DNA of 64,000 nucleotides from an uncultured Cellvibrionales bacterium (GTDB lineage Bacteria > Pseudomonadota > Gammaproteobacteria > Pseudomonadales > Cellvibrionaceae). Shown piece after piece: positions 27,073 to 35,725 of this stretch. Made by a program: the position numbers and the translations under genes. The stretch covers positions 1-64,000 of the forward strand of contig CAJWBQ010000005.1 in NCBI GenBank assembly GCA_913020115.1, given 5' to 3'. The notes below the pieces were generated by a model. That model was not told the DNA's origin and did not search any database. It saw nothing but the letters and a program-made list of their open reading frames with translations. How positions within the stretch are numbered: position 1 is the stretch's first letter; each line of letters begins with the position of its first letter.

Positions 27073-29449
27073 CCGCCTCAGCCTCTGTCACAATACTCAG
27101 CTTGCCCTGATCAAGGCCTAGCGTGAAATGCCCTTCGCTCAACGCGCCCGACAGTAGTTGCCGAGATAGAGGGCGGGTAACTAGACGGTTGAACACAGCG
27201 TTGAGTGGCCTAGCTCCATAGCGTTCATCATAGCCTCGGGAGGCAATGGTCTCCATCAGTTCTTCGCCCAATGTTAAGGTAATATGCTTGTTCTTGAGAC
27301 GTTCATTCAACAAGCGTAATTGTTGTTGAATTAAACTACTCATCACGGTTTTATCCAGTGCATTGTATTCAAGTGCGCCGTCTAAACGCCCCAGTACTTC
27401 AGGTTTAAAATCATGCTCTATGTTCCTGGAATTAGTCGTCAGCAAAATAATGGTGTTTTTGAAACTAATGGTTCGACCTTTGTTGTCTGTTAGGCGACCA
27501 TCATCGAGTATTTGCAGTAATATGTCAGAAAAATCTGGGTGCGCTTTTTCAATTTCATCAAATAGAATTACCGAGTAAGGTTTTCGCCTAATGGCTTCGG
27601 TTAATACACCTCCGTCTTCGTAACCTACATATCCGGCGGGTGCGCCTATCAACTTGGCCACACTGTGTTTCTCGGAAAACTCCGACAGATCCATGCGGAC
27701 AAAATTAGCTTCGCTATTAAAGAGAAATTGGCTTATGGCTTTAGCCGTTTCAGTTTTGCCTACGCCGCTGGGGCCTTTTAGCAGAAAGCTGGCCATCGGT
27801 TTACTCTCGTCGTTCAAGCCTGCATGTGCGGCGATGAGCGTTTCACTGATTTCGTGAATAGCATCTTCCTGGCCAAATACGCGAGCGTTAAGCTGATCTT
27901 CTATCTCTAGAATTGCTTGTTGTTTTGAGCGAAGAATTTTTTCAATTGGAATACCTGTATGCCGAGAAATAACCGTAGCGACATTTCGTTCATTGAGCTC
28001 CCAAGTATTGTGGCAGTCTTCAATGGCCGACTCTGTCTCAGGGATAAGGCCATATTGTAGTTTAGATGCCTTTTCATATTCTTGGTCTCGTTTCGCCTGA
28101 TCGTATTCGAAGCGATAAATTTCCAGTTGGTTCTTTAACTCGCTACTTCTTTTCAGCGACAGCACTTCTTGTTCCCAAGCCTGTTTACCCTGTTCAAACT
28201 GTTTTTCCATAGCCTCAATTTCGGCGAGGGTTTCGCGGTTGTTTTTGTCCATTTGTGCATAGATTTTTTTCGAACGAATCTCTCCCTCTAATTCCGCTAG
28301 TTTACTAGGCATTGCCTCGGCGCTTAGTTTCATGGCCGAGCTGGCTTCGTCGATGAGGTCAATAGCCTTGTCGGGTAAGTTCCTATCGCTTATGTACTGA
28401 ACACTAAGTACAACTGATTGATAAATAGCTTCATCGCTGATTTTCACGCCGTGGTGAATTTCCAACTTCTCCCGAACACCCATCAAGATTTCTACGGCAT
28501 CTTCTACGCTGGGTTCGTCAACCGGAACTGAACAAAAACGCCGCTCCAGTGCCGAATCGTTCAAAATATAGCGCTGATACTCGTCGTGAGTGGTCGCGCC
28601 AATGCAGTGCAATTCACCTCGGGCGAGGGCAGGTTTAAGCAAGTTGGCCGCATCCATCGCCCCATCGGTTTTACCGGCCCCTACAATTTGGTGGATTTCA
28701 TCAATAAATAAAACCGCTTCGCCCGACTGCGCCTTGATGAATTCGAGCAGTGCTTTCATTCGCTCTTCGAAATCGCCTCGATATTTGGTGCCGGCCATCA
28801 GGCTGCCCATGTCGAGGCTGTAAACGGTCTTGCCCTGAAGAACATCTGGAACCTCACCCTTATAAATAGCGTCGGCCAAACCTTCAACTATAGCGGTTTT
28901 TCCCACTCCGGCGGGGCCAACCAGTACTGGATTGTTTTTTCCCCTCCGTCCCAAAATTTCCATCACCGCTCTTATTTCTCTTGTTCGGCCAATCACCGGA
29001 TCTAGTTTTCCCTTGGCGGCCATGTCGTTTAGGTTGACCAGAAAGTCGGGCGCTTCTGTGGTTTCTTCGCTTTCGGCCTGTTGGAATGCACTCCAATCAA
29101 TGGGCAGTTCAGGGATAAGCTCAGGTAGATATTTGATAAGGTCACTTTCGTTGATTTCTTTGCGCCCACTTTGGATCGCTCGGGCGCTGGCGCGGGTCAT
29201 CCACTCGCTAAAGGCCGCATTGGCACGGATTTGCTCCAAGGCTACTTTATTCGAAGAAGAGGGCAGTGCGTCTAGTAAATTCTTGATGTTGCTTTGTTCT
29301 TTGTTAAGCGCGCGGGAACAATAACTGGCAGGGTTACTTACTAAGCCCCACAATAAGTGGACCGGGCTTAATTCGGTATTTTTTCTAAGCAGGGCTTCAT
29401 TTTGGGCGATATCTACCGCGCCCATAACGATCGAGTCAAAATTATTCAT
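27068..29449 (-). CDS. ClpB-like AAA+ chaperone (divergent paralogue)
   Basis: A 793-residue hexameric unfoldase. Clp-N repeat at 1-135; first AAA module with Walker A GPAGVGKT and Walker B FIDEIH; a coiled-coil middle region (about 395-510, Glu/Lys/Gln-rich) characteristic of ClpB and absent from ClpA; second module with GPSGVGKTETAK, pore loop GYVGYEDGG and LFDEIEKAHPD. It is shorter than standard ClpB (about 860), so probably a specialised paralogue. The ATG at 29449 is five bases from GGAGA (29455-29459). It is divergent from an APC transporter with an FNR/Anr-like box between them. Confidence 0.88.
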   Translation of the reverse strand: MNNFDSIVMGAVDIAQNEALLRKNTELSPVHLLWGLVSNPASYCSRALNKEQSNIKNLLDALPSSSNKVALEQIRANAAFSEWMTRASARAIQSGRKEINESDLIKYLPELIPELPIDWSAFQQAESEETTEAPDFLVNLNDMAAKGKLDPVIGRTREIRAVMEILGRRGKNNPVLVGPAGVGKTAIVEGLADAIYKGEVPDVLQGKTVYSLDMGSLMAGTKYRGDFEERMKALLEFIKAQSGEAVLFIDEIHQIVGAGKTDGAMDAANLLKPALARGELHCIGATTHDEYQRYILNDSALERRFCSVPVDEPSVEDAVEILMGVREKLEIHHGVKISDEAIYQSVVLSVQYISDRNLPDKAIDLIDEASSAMKLSAEAMPSKLAELEGEIRSKKIYAQMDKNNRETLAEIEAMEKQFEQGKQAWEQEVLSLKRSSELKNQLEIYRFEYDQAKRDQEYEKASKLQYGLIPETESAIEDCHNTWELNERNVATVISRHTGIPIEKILRSKQQAILEIEDQLNARVFGQEDAIHEISETLIAAHAGLNDESKPMASFLLKGPSGVGKTETAKAISQFLFNSEANFVRMDLSEFSEKHSVAKLIGAPAGYVGYEDGGVLTEAIRRKPYSVILFDEIEKAHPDFSDILLQILDDGRLTDNKGRTISFKNTIILLTTNSRNIEHDFKPEVLGRLDGALEYNALDKTVMSSLIQQQLRLLNERLKNKHITLTLGEELMETIASRGYDERYGARPLNAVFNRLVTRPLSRQLLSGALSEGHFTLGLDQGKLSIVTEAEAA

Positions 29450-29578
29450 CATTGTCTCCAACTGAAGTCTTTAAAACCCATGTTTTGCCAAATATTAACG
29501 GGCTATGGATGGCGAGATGTGGGAATCTTGCAGTAAGTTATGGCCAAGATTATGGTGAACTCTTGGTGATTTTTTCTC

Positions 29579-29592
29579 TTGATCTTTATCAA
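29579..29592. promoter_or_regulatory. FNR/Anr-type box TTGAT-N4-ATCAA
   Basis: TTGATCTTTATCAA is a perfect match to the FNR/Anr consensus and is palindromic, so it could serve either the ClpB-like gene (ATG 130 bases away) or the APC transporter (62 bases away). Two similar boxes lie at 31088 and 34624 in the same block of stress genes. Confidence 0.75.
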
Positions 29593-29653
29593 TATTAGTT
29601 GTTTTATCGGGTGCAAAGTTACAGGGTAAGAAATTCCGGTATTTACAGGTAAA

Positions 29654-31006
29654 ATGTTGATTGAAGTCAGCTCCTTACTGCTCCAGTCTTGTAGCATGGT
29701 AAGTGTTGATACATCATTGGGTGCGTCAATTATTGAGGATATTACATTCAGCTCATCTTCGAGGCGCTCTGCATTGATAGCATCTATTAAGCCCGCCACG
29801 CTCAATCGTCGTATTGGTTTGTTTCTGCTGTTGTTTTACGGCTTGGGTAATATTCTTGGTGCGGGTATTTATGTGCTCATAGGAAAGGTGGCGGGCGAAG
29901 CTGGTTACGGCACTGCCATCGCTTTTGGTATTGCCTCAGCCGCCGCCGGTTTCACCGTATTCAGCTACGCAGAGCTGTCAGCAAGATACCCCGTGAGCGC
30001 CGGGGAAGCGGTTTACCTGTATGAAGGCTTTCAGCTGAAATCTTTGTCGATCATCGTTGGCATATTATTAGCTTTATCAGGCATAGCGTCTACGGCCACT
30101 ATTAGTCACGGTTTTGCGGGTTATTTTCAGCTATTTTGGGTACTGCCCGAATGGTTGTTAATTAGCACCTTGATTATTACCTTAGGGCTTATTTCGCTTT
30201 GGGGAATTGGTGAGTCGGTAAAACTGGCAGCAGTGCTGACGGTCATTGAGATTGTTGGTTTGCTTTTAATTGTGTGGGTTGGTATAGAGCACATCGATGG
30301 CAGGCAGCTCGAAAGTGTTGTGAAACCGGCAGTAGCATCAGGCCACGGCATTACCTTTCCGGGTTTGATGTTAGGTGCTTTTCTTGCGTTTTACGCTTTC
30401 ATTGGTTTTGAAGACATGGTTAACATTGCCGAGGAAGTGGAGCGGCCACAGCGTAATCTACCTCTGGCGGCTATCTTGGCATTGTTGGTAGCAAGTGTGC
30501 TGTATGGAATTACCAGTTGGGTAGCCACCGCTGTGGTTTCGCCTGCGGAGTTGGCGCAAAGTGATGCTCCCTTGGCTTTAGTCTATGAACGCGCCACTGG
30601 CAATGCGCCCGTTGCTATTACCATCATAAGTTCATTTGCGGTGATAAATGGTGCGCTCATTCAGTTAATAATGGGGTCAAGAATCCTGTATGGCATGGCT
30701 CGACGGTCTTGGATGCCCGCTGTATTTGGCGAAATTAATCGACGTACTCGTACCCCAGTGTTGGCCACTTTAGTGGTAATCGCACTGAGCTTAGTATTTG
30801 CTTTAGCGCTGCCCTTAATTCAATTGGCGGAGCTCACCAGTTTTATGGTGCTAACCGTATTTGTATTGGTGAATGCCTCTCTAATTCGTATCAAGGCGAC
30901 AATTCCGGCCCCTGAAGGCGTAAAACTGTTTCCTCTTTGGGTGCCATACTGCGGCTTGTTCGTTAGCTTGGGCTTTATCGCTTCAAAAACAATTCTCATG
31001 CTGTAA
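29654..31006 (+). CDS. APC-superfamily amino acid permease
   Basis: A 450-residue transporter with about 12 helices beginning near residue 52. The first-helix signature GLGNILGAGIYVLIGKVAGEAG is that of APC carriers, and the later GFEDMVNIAEEVERPQRNLP is the conserved intracellular loop. The first 45 residues are hydrophilic with weak similarity; starts at 29654 or 29696 are both possible. The substrate cannot be read from sequence. Next to a ClpB-like gene and FNR/Anr box. Confidence 0.85.
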   Translation: MLIEVSSLLLQSCSMVSVDTSLGASIIEDITFSSSSRRSALIASIKPATLNRRIGLFLLLFYGLGNILGAGIYVLIGKVAGEAGYGTAIAFGIASAAAGFTVFSYAELSARYPVSAGEAVYLYEGFQLKSLSIIVGILLALSGIASTATISHGFAGYFQLFWVLPEWLLISTLIITLGLISLWGIGESVKLAAVLTVIEIVGLLLIVWVGIEHIDGRQLESVVKPAVASGHGITFPGLMLGAFLAFYAFIGFEDMVNIAEEVERPQRNLPLAAILALLVASVLYGITSWVATAVVSPAELAQSDAPLALVYERATGNAPVAITIISSFAVINGALIQLIMGSRILYGMARRSWMPAVFGEINRRTRTPVLATLVVIALSLVFALALPLIQLAELTSFMVLTVFVLVNASLIRIKATIPAPEGVKLFPLWVPYCGLFVSLGFIASKTILML

Positions 31007-31087
31007 CTGTGTGCTAGTAAGTCTTTTCCGTTGGCCGAAAGTGTTTGGCGACACGACGGTTTTTAACGTCCAGAAACTTGAGTTCAA

Positions 31088-31101
31088 TTGACATCAATCA
31101 A
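31088..31101. promoter_or_regulatory. FNR/Anr-like box TTGAC-N4-ATCAA
   Basis: TTGACATCAATCAA differs from the FNR/Anr consensus by one base. It touches the first ATG of the GGDEF gene at 31101, so either the true start is the ATG at 31167 or the box is fortuitous. Confidence 0.5.
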
Positions 31102-31952
31102 TGTCAGTTTGGGCGATTCCGCCACAATTGGTCTCATGGGGTATTATTTTTCTAGGGTTTTCCACGATGAATATTACAGTTGCTATAAGCCGTACAATCC
31201 CTGATCTATTCCATCTGCCAAACAGTCATCGCTTTAAGCGCGTGCTACAGGGTTTATTATTATCAATTGGCTCACCGCTAGGGTGGCTTATAATCAGCGT
31301 TGTCGAAGGCACCCCGGTGCTGCAGGCGCTAGGGGGAAACGTCGGGCTATACCTATATCTCAGCATTTCTACAGCCGCAGTGTTTATGTTTTTGGGGGCC
31401 TACATTGGTGCGAATGAAGAGCGATTAATGTCACAAGCTTTGGTGGATCAGCTAACGGGAATTTACAATAATCGTTATTTTCATGAGCATTTACACATAG
31501 AGTATTCCAGAGCTCGTCGTCGCAACGAAGCGCTATCACTAATACTGATTGACCTAGATCATTTCAAACGTATAAACGACAATTATGGTCATGTGGTAGG
31601 AGACAAATTACTTCGGAGAGTCGCGCAGGCTATGAAGCACTGCAGTCGCGAATGGGAGACTGTTGCCCGCGTGGGCGGCGAAGAATTTTGCGTTATTTTG
31701 GCTACCAGTAACCAGCAGCAGGCCTTCACTGCGGCTGAGCGTTTTCGCCAAGTCGTCAGCCAGGCGGTGGTGAATAGTGAAGAAGGCAAAGATGTGCGAA
31801 TCACTGCGTCGGCGGGCATAGCAACCTCAGATGACGTAGTGGGAAATGAATGGGACCTTTATGCCGCGGCAGACAAGGCGATGTATCAAGCAAAAGAATC
31901 AGGTCGAAATAGATGTTGTGCGTATGAAATTACTGAAGTTTTTGCTCATTAG
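31101..31952 (+). CDS. Membrane-anchored GGDEF diguanylate cyclase
   Basis: A 283-residue protein: three hydrophobic helices (about 8-25, 48-66, 76-100) and a C-terminal GGDEF domain from 112. The active site is RVGGEEF, substrate-binding DLDHFKRINDNYGHVVGD is intact, so it should make c-di-GMP. The inhibitory I-site, normally RxxD five residues upstream, reads REWE with Glu for Asp, so feedback inhibition may be weakened. No recognisable sensor in the membrane part. An FNR-like box covers the first codon; a second in-frame ATG at 31167 would remove the first helix. Confidence 0.88.
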   Translation: MSVWAIPPQLVSWGIIFLGFSTMNITVAISRTIPDLFHLPNSHRFKRVLQGLLLSIGSPLGWLIISVVEGTPVLQALGGNVGLYLYLSISTAAVFMFLGAYIGANEERLMSQALVDQLTGIYNNRYFHEHLHIEYSRARRRNEALSLILIDLDHFKRINDNYGHVVGDKLLRRVAQAMKHCSREWETVARVGGEEFCVILATSNQQQAFTAAERFRQVVSQAVVNSEEGKDVRITASAGIATSDDVVGNEWDLYAAADKAMYQAKESGRNRCCAYEITEVFAH

Positions 31953-32015
31953 CTTTGGTTGAAACTTACTAAATCTAATAGAGCTGAGGATCCAGGGCGC
32001 TTGGAGTAGGGTGAG

Positions 32016-32606
32016 ATGAACGACACGGTCAACAAAATAATAGAACGTATTCACGAGCTAGAAGATGAGCTGCAAGACGAGTTACACCGCAAGGGAGAGG
32101 CGTTGCGTTTTCGAATTCATGATGGCACAGTAACTTTTGAGCGAGAAATGTTGTTGCGCCACCGGGCACTTAAGACAGGTCTGTTAAGCTACCTTCGTGA
32201 TGCCAGATGGTTAGTGATTGCAACGGCGCCTTTTATTTACGCGCTTATAGTTCCGTTCGTTCTGCTTGACCTATTTGTATCCATATATCAGGCTATTTGT
32301 TTTCCTATCTATCAAATACCAAAGGTAAAAAGGCGTGAATATTTGGTGTTTGACCGAGTAAGGCTAAATTATCTCAATGGCATTGAGAAATTCAATTGTG
32401 CCTACTGTAGCTACGGCAATGGCATCGTGGCCTATGTTCGAGAAGTGGCCGCGCGAACAGAGCAATATTGGTGCCCAATAAAACATGCGCGCAAGAATAA
32501 GGGGGCTCACAAGCGCTATCGATTGTTTACCGATTTTGGTGATGGCGAGCAATACCGGCAGAAACTCAAAAGTATTAAGGGGAAGTTTGAGGTTGACGAA
32601 GCCTAA
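32016..32606 (+). CDS. Conserved membrane-linked protein of unknown function
   Basis: A 196-residue protein. Amphipathic helices with HELEDELQDELHRK at 12-25, one long or two short membrane helices at 65-100, then NCAYCSYGNG and YWCPIKHA, a Cys pattern that might bind metal. I have seen similar proteins only as uncharacterised. Its last 32 bases overlap the convergent nuclease-family gene, and GTAGGG-type spacing before the ATG is acceptable. Confidence 0.65.
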   Translation: MNDTVNKIIERIHELEDELQDELHRKGEALRFRIHDGTVTFEREMLLRHRALKTGLLSYLRDARWLVIATAPFIYALIVPFVLLDLFVSIYQAICFPIYQIPKVKRREYLVFDRVRLNYLNGIEKFNCAYCSYGNGIVAYVREVAARTEQYWCPIKHARKNKGAHKRYRLFTDFGDGEQYRQKLKSIKGKFEVDEA

Positions 32607-33372
32607 ATTCAGCGTATACAGCGCAGTGATCAGACAGGCGTTCCCACGGTTCCCCCCTTAAGACTTCACTGGTTAGCAGGTCTAAGCCACGAAAATACAT
32701 TCGGTCCATTGCTAGAAAGGGTAGAAAAGCAGGGAAAGTTGCTTGGGGTTTTCCGTGTGTCTCGGACAACGCGTCCGTTAAACCTAAGGCGCTTGCTAGA
32801 AATGGCCCTGCTTTGTTTTGCCAATCGTTAAAATCGCCCGCAACAATAATTGCTTCATCATCCGCCACCAAATGGCGAATTATATTAACCATTTGTTTGA
32901 GTTGTGCGTTTCTTTCAAAGCTCAATAGGCCGCAGTGAACGCAGAAGATGTGTAACTTTCCTAGAATTTTTGCGTGCAGCATGCCCCGCGAGGAAAAGGG
33001 TAAGATGCTCAGGTCTGTGTTGTTCCAGTCCGACAAGACATGATGACTAAGAATCGCATTGCCATGGTGGCCATGATCGTAGACGGAATTTTTACCATAG
33101 GCGTAATGTGGCCAAACGGAGTCGGCGAGGAATTCAAATTGTGTTTCAGTAGACCAGTTTTTCACCGTTCCAGCCTTGCTGATGTTTTCGCCAACCACCT
33201 CTTGTAGGAATACGAGGTCGGCGTTAACCAAGCGTATTGCCCGACGAATATCTTTAAGCAGAAAACGCCTGTTCGCAGCACTAAAACCTTTATGAATATT
33301 GTATGAACAGGCGCGCAGGATAATATTTTCTTCGGTATTGTTGAGTCTTGTGGTGTTCACAGATTCTCGCAT
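32575..33372 (-). CDS. Endonuclease/exonuclease/phosphatase-family protein, YbhP-like
   Basis: A 265-residue EEP-fold hydrolase. Catalytic elements are YNIHKG (metal Asn), LQEV (metal Glu), VHCGL, GDFNDW and SDHCAV. ATG 33372 has GGAG eight bases upstream; the frame runs 29 codons further without family similarity. The neighbour upstream is a ClsB-type cardiolipin synthase, the same order as ybhP-clsB in enterobacteria, where the pair is linked to phospholipid metabolism. A lipid phosphodiesterase role is therefore as likely as a DNA one. Confidence 0.85.
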   Translation of the reverse strand: MRESVNTTRLNNTEENIILRACSYNIHKGFSAANRRFLLKDIRRAIRLVNADLVFLQEVVGENISKAGTVKNWSTETQFEFLADSVWPHYAYGKNSVYDHGHHGNAILSHHVLSDWNNTDLSILPFSSRGMLHAKILGKLHIFCVHCGLLSFERNAQLKQMVNIIRHLVADDEAIIVAGDFNDWQNKAGPFLASALGLTDALSETHGKPQATFPAFLPFLAMDRMYFRGLDLLTSEVLRGEPWERLSDHCAVYAEFRLRQPQTSP

Positions 33373-33421
33373 AAAATAGTCTCCGTACGAAATGTACCCC
33401 TCTGCGGCTATCAGTCTTATT

Positions 33422-34591
33422 TCACAACCAATACCGTAGCAATCGTGGCAGCCATGCAATGTAAGCAGCCCAACCTTGGTTTTCTAGCCGTTCTGCTGTG
33501 ACCTTAGTTGCCTTATTGCAATCGATAATAAATTGCTTCTCTAGGGTGGTTTGCGATTTTTTGGAACTCAAGGTGACGTCCAGCTCCAGGTCATGCAAAA
33601 AACTTCGGTGGTTAAAGTTGGTGCTGCCAAGTAAATAGAAATCATCGATAATCAAAGCCTTGGCATGTAAAAATATCGTGGGAAACTCAGAAATGCTTAC
33701 TCCCGCGACAATTAGCTCCCTGTAATAGCTTGCAGTTAGAGAGCGAAAAAGGAAAACGTCCGATCGCGATGGCACTAAAAGTCGCACCTCAACTCCGCGG
33801 CGGCAGGCTTTCTTAATGGAGTTAATAAAGGTAGAGGATGGGGCGAAATAGGCATTTGTGATCCAAATGCGGTGTTGTGCGTGTTCCATTTTTCGTGTGA
33901 TAAAGCGGTATTTTCTGCGTCGAGTAAAGGGTGATAAGTTACTGAAAATAAGGCGAAGTTTATTCTTGGCAAGCAGGCGATTTTTTGCCTGCCAAATGGT
34001 CTCAAATGTTAGTTTGGCTTCCACGACACGCTTGTCGCTGATGCGTATGCCAAAATCGCGCCAGCCCTCACCGCCATCTGCAACGCTGAGATGTTGGCGG
34101 CAGATGTTCAAACTGCCAGTCCACAGAGTGTTATTGTCAACAATGCAAAGTTTGCGATGATCACGTTGGTTAATTGCTTTGGCAAAAAACACCAAACGCC
34201 CAATTAGGCTGCCCTGCTTAATAGCCCAGCGATAATGATTTATCTGCCAAGGAAGGGGGTGATAAATTCGGCTGACAATGCCCTGTGAGCTTAAAAGGGA
34301 GGTAATCAATTTCCCGTCTTTAGCCGAACCAATACCGTCGATTAGCACTCGTACGGCGACTCCACGGCCTGTTGCCGCTACTAGGGCGTCAACGAACCTT
34401 CGGCCGACGCTGTCATATTTAAATATATATGATTCTAATTCTATGGATGTTTTGGCATTTTCAATGCCAAGCAGAAGATTGTTGAAATAGTCGCTTCCTT
34501 TGGAAAACAGCAATTCCGTTTCAGCGTAGGAGTTCCTAAGCTGTGCGGGATTGTCGTCAGATTCTTTGCTGGTATTGTTCAAAGTCAGCAT
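33422..34591 (-). CDS. clsB: ClsB-type cardiolipin synthase (PLD superfamily)
   Basis: A 389-residue protein with two PLD active sites: HRKLCIVDNNTLWTGSLN and HAKALIIDDFYLLGSTNFNHRS, each an HxK...GS/N set. The lack of N-terminal membrane helices and the length place it with ClsB/YbhO instead of ClsA. Product: cardiolipin (or phosphatidylglycerol from alternative donors). ATG 34591 is chosen over the GTG immediately before it. It is followed by the YbhP-like gene after 49 bases and shares its upstream region, with an FNR-like box, with the universal stress protein. Confidence 0.87.
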   Translation of the reverse strand: MLTLNNTSKESDDNPAQLRNSYAETELLFSKGSDYFNNLLLGIENAKTSIELESYIFKYDSVGRRFVDALVAATGRGVAVRVLIDGIGSAKDGKLITSLLSSQGIVSRIYHPLPWQINHYRWAIKQGSLIGRLVFFAKAINQRDHRKLCIVDNNTLWTGSLNICRQHLSVADGGEGWRDFGIRISDKRVVEAKLTFETIWQAKNRLLAKNKLRLIFSNLSPFTRRRKYRFITRKMEHAQHRIWITNAYFAPSSTFINSIKKACRRGVEVRLLVPSRSDVFLFRSLTASYYRELIVAGVSISEFPTIFLHAKALIIDDFYLLGSTNFNHRSFLHDLELDVTLSSKKSQTTLEKQFIIDCNKATKVTAERLENQGWAAYIAWLPRLLRYWL

Positions 34592-34623
34592 CACTCATAT
34601 ATAACAGTAATTAGAGTCTTTCA

Positions 34624-34637
34624 GTTGACATGGGTCA
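34624..34637. promoter_or_regulatory. FNR/CRP-type palindrome TTGAC-N4-GTCAA
   Basis: TTGACATGGGTCAA is a perfect dyad of the FNR/Dnr kind, lying 66 bases before the stress-protein ATG and 33 before the ClsB ATG. Universal stress genes are common Anr/FNR targets in gammaproteobacteria. Confidence 0.65.
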
Positions 34638-34703
34638 ACCCTGATTAAAGCACAGGTATTATGATGTTTTGAACACTACTTAAGTTTTTTAAGGAACCTT
34701 ATT

Positions 34704-35162
34704 ATGAGTGCGTACAAGAAAGTTATCGTGGCAATAGATCTGGAAGGCGGCGCGGGCGATGTTCTGGCGCAGGCTACCACGCTTTTAGAGGGAACCGATG
34801 CCGATGTTACTGTGCTGAATGTCCCCTACGATGTAGTGCAAATGTATGGCGCCTCAATGGGTGCGGGTATTTACAGTACGGCCAACTTAGATTTAGACAA
34901 CGATCAAATTCGGAAATCTATAGAGGAAAAAATACAGGCTTTGGTGGATGAGTATCACGTGCCAAAATGTGAAGTGGTAGTGAACTTTGGTCGCCCCGTC
35001 GATCTTATTCTTAAACACGCTGAAGCGCAAAATGCGGATTTAATTTTGATGGGAAGCCACGGTCGACACGGCTTAGGTTTGTTGCTGGGGTCCACCGCCA
35101 ACGGAGTGCTCCACAGAGCCAAGTGCGACGTATTAGCGGTTCGAGTGGGCGATAAATCTTAA
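34704..35162 (+). CDS. Universal stress protein (UspA family)
   Basis: A 152-residue Usp domain. The nucleotide-binding signature is present: VAIDLEGG at the N-terminus and MGSHGRHGLGLLLGSTANGVLHRAKCDVL (115-143, G-x2-G-x9-G-S/T), so it is of the ATP-binding type. AAGGAA precedes the ATG. It is followed by OsmC after 21 bases, probably as one low-oxygen/stress unit under the box at 34624. Confidence 0.92.
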   Translation: MSAYKKVIVAIDLEGGAGDVLAQATTLLEGTDADVTVLNVPYDVVQMYGASMGAGIYSTANLDLDNDQIRKSIEEKIQALVDEYHVPKCEVVVNFGRPVDLILKHAEAQNADLILMGSHGRHGLGLLLGSTANGVLHRAKCDVLAVRVGDKS

Positions 35163-35183
35163 ACTTAAAACCTGGCTGATTAA

Positions 35184-35618
35184 ATGAAAAAATTGCCACA
35201 CACATATTCGGTAACCGTTAATGGTTTTCCGAAAAATAACTTAAGCGTTTACGCCGCTGGCTTGACGTCTTTGGAGCTCGCACCACCGGTCCAGTTCGAC
35301 GGTCCTGGCGACCAGTGGTCGCCAGAAGAGCTGTTAATGGCGTCAGTATCAAGTTGCTTGGTTTTATCATTCCGAGCTATTGCTAAGGCTTCTAAGTTCG
35401 AGTGGTTATCTATTGTTTGTGAATCTAGCGGCGAATTGAATAAAGTCGATAAGAAAACCAAATTCACCAGTCTTGTAAGCAAAGCGAGGCTGGTTGTTCC
35501 GCTCGGTGCAAACCCTGAAGTAGGTGAGAAGTTGCTAAATAAAGCAGAGCAAACATGTTTTATAAGCAACTCACTATCATGTAAGACACGCATTGAATGC
35601 GAAATAATCCAGCAGTAG
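35184..35618 (+). CDS. OsmC-family peroxiredoxin-like protein
   Basis: A 144-residue OsmC fold. The two redox cysteines are in SVSSCLVLSF (about C54) and EQTCFISNSL (about C123), the pair that reduces organic hydroperoxides in this family. It follows the universal stress gene by 21 bases and is followed by a REP-like hairpin. Confidence 0.87.
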   Translation: MKKLPHTYSVTVNGFPKNNLSVYAAGLTSLELAPPVQFDGPGDQWSPEELLMASVSSCLVLSFRAIAKASKFEWLSIVCESSGELNKVDKKTKFTSLVSKARLVVPLGANPEVGEKLLNKAEQTCFISNSLSCKTRIECEIIQQ

Positions 35619-35621
35619 TAA

Positions 35622-35724
35622 GCGGGGTCAAGTCTTGTTTTTTGCCTGAGTGTTATTCCTGCGGGCAAACGCAAAAGGCAAGACTTGACCCCGCTTGTTC
35701 AAAAGGCAAGACTTGACCCCGCTT
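35622..35724. repeat. REP-like cluster: three copies, one inverted pair
   Basis: Copy one (about 35622-35646, GCGGGGTCAAGTCTTG...) is inverted relative to copy two (35671-35695, ...CAAGACTTGACCCCGC), and copy three (35701-35724) repeats copy two directly. The inverted pair can fold into a long hairpin that also ends the OsmC message. The same unit is at 26209-26232. Confidence 0.85.
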
Positions 35725-35725
35725 G

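Noticed and set aside
29503..29805. 100-codon frame on the minus strand
   Set aside because: Overlaps the FNR box and the start of the APC gene, no family similarity and no good ribosome-binding site; treated as a shadow frame.
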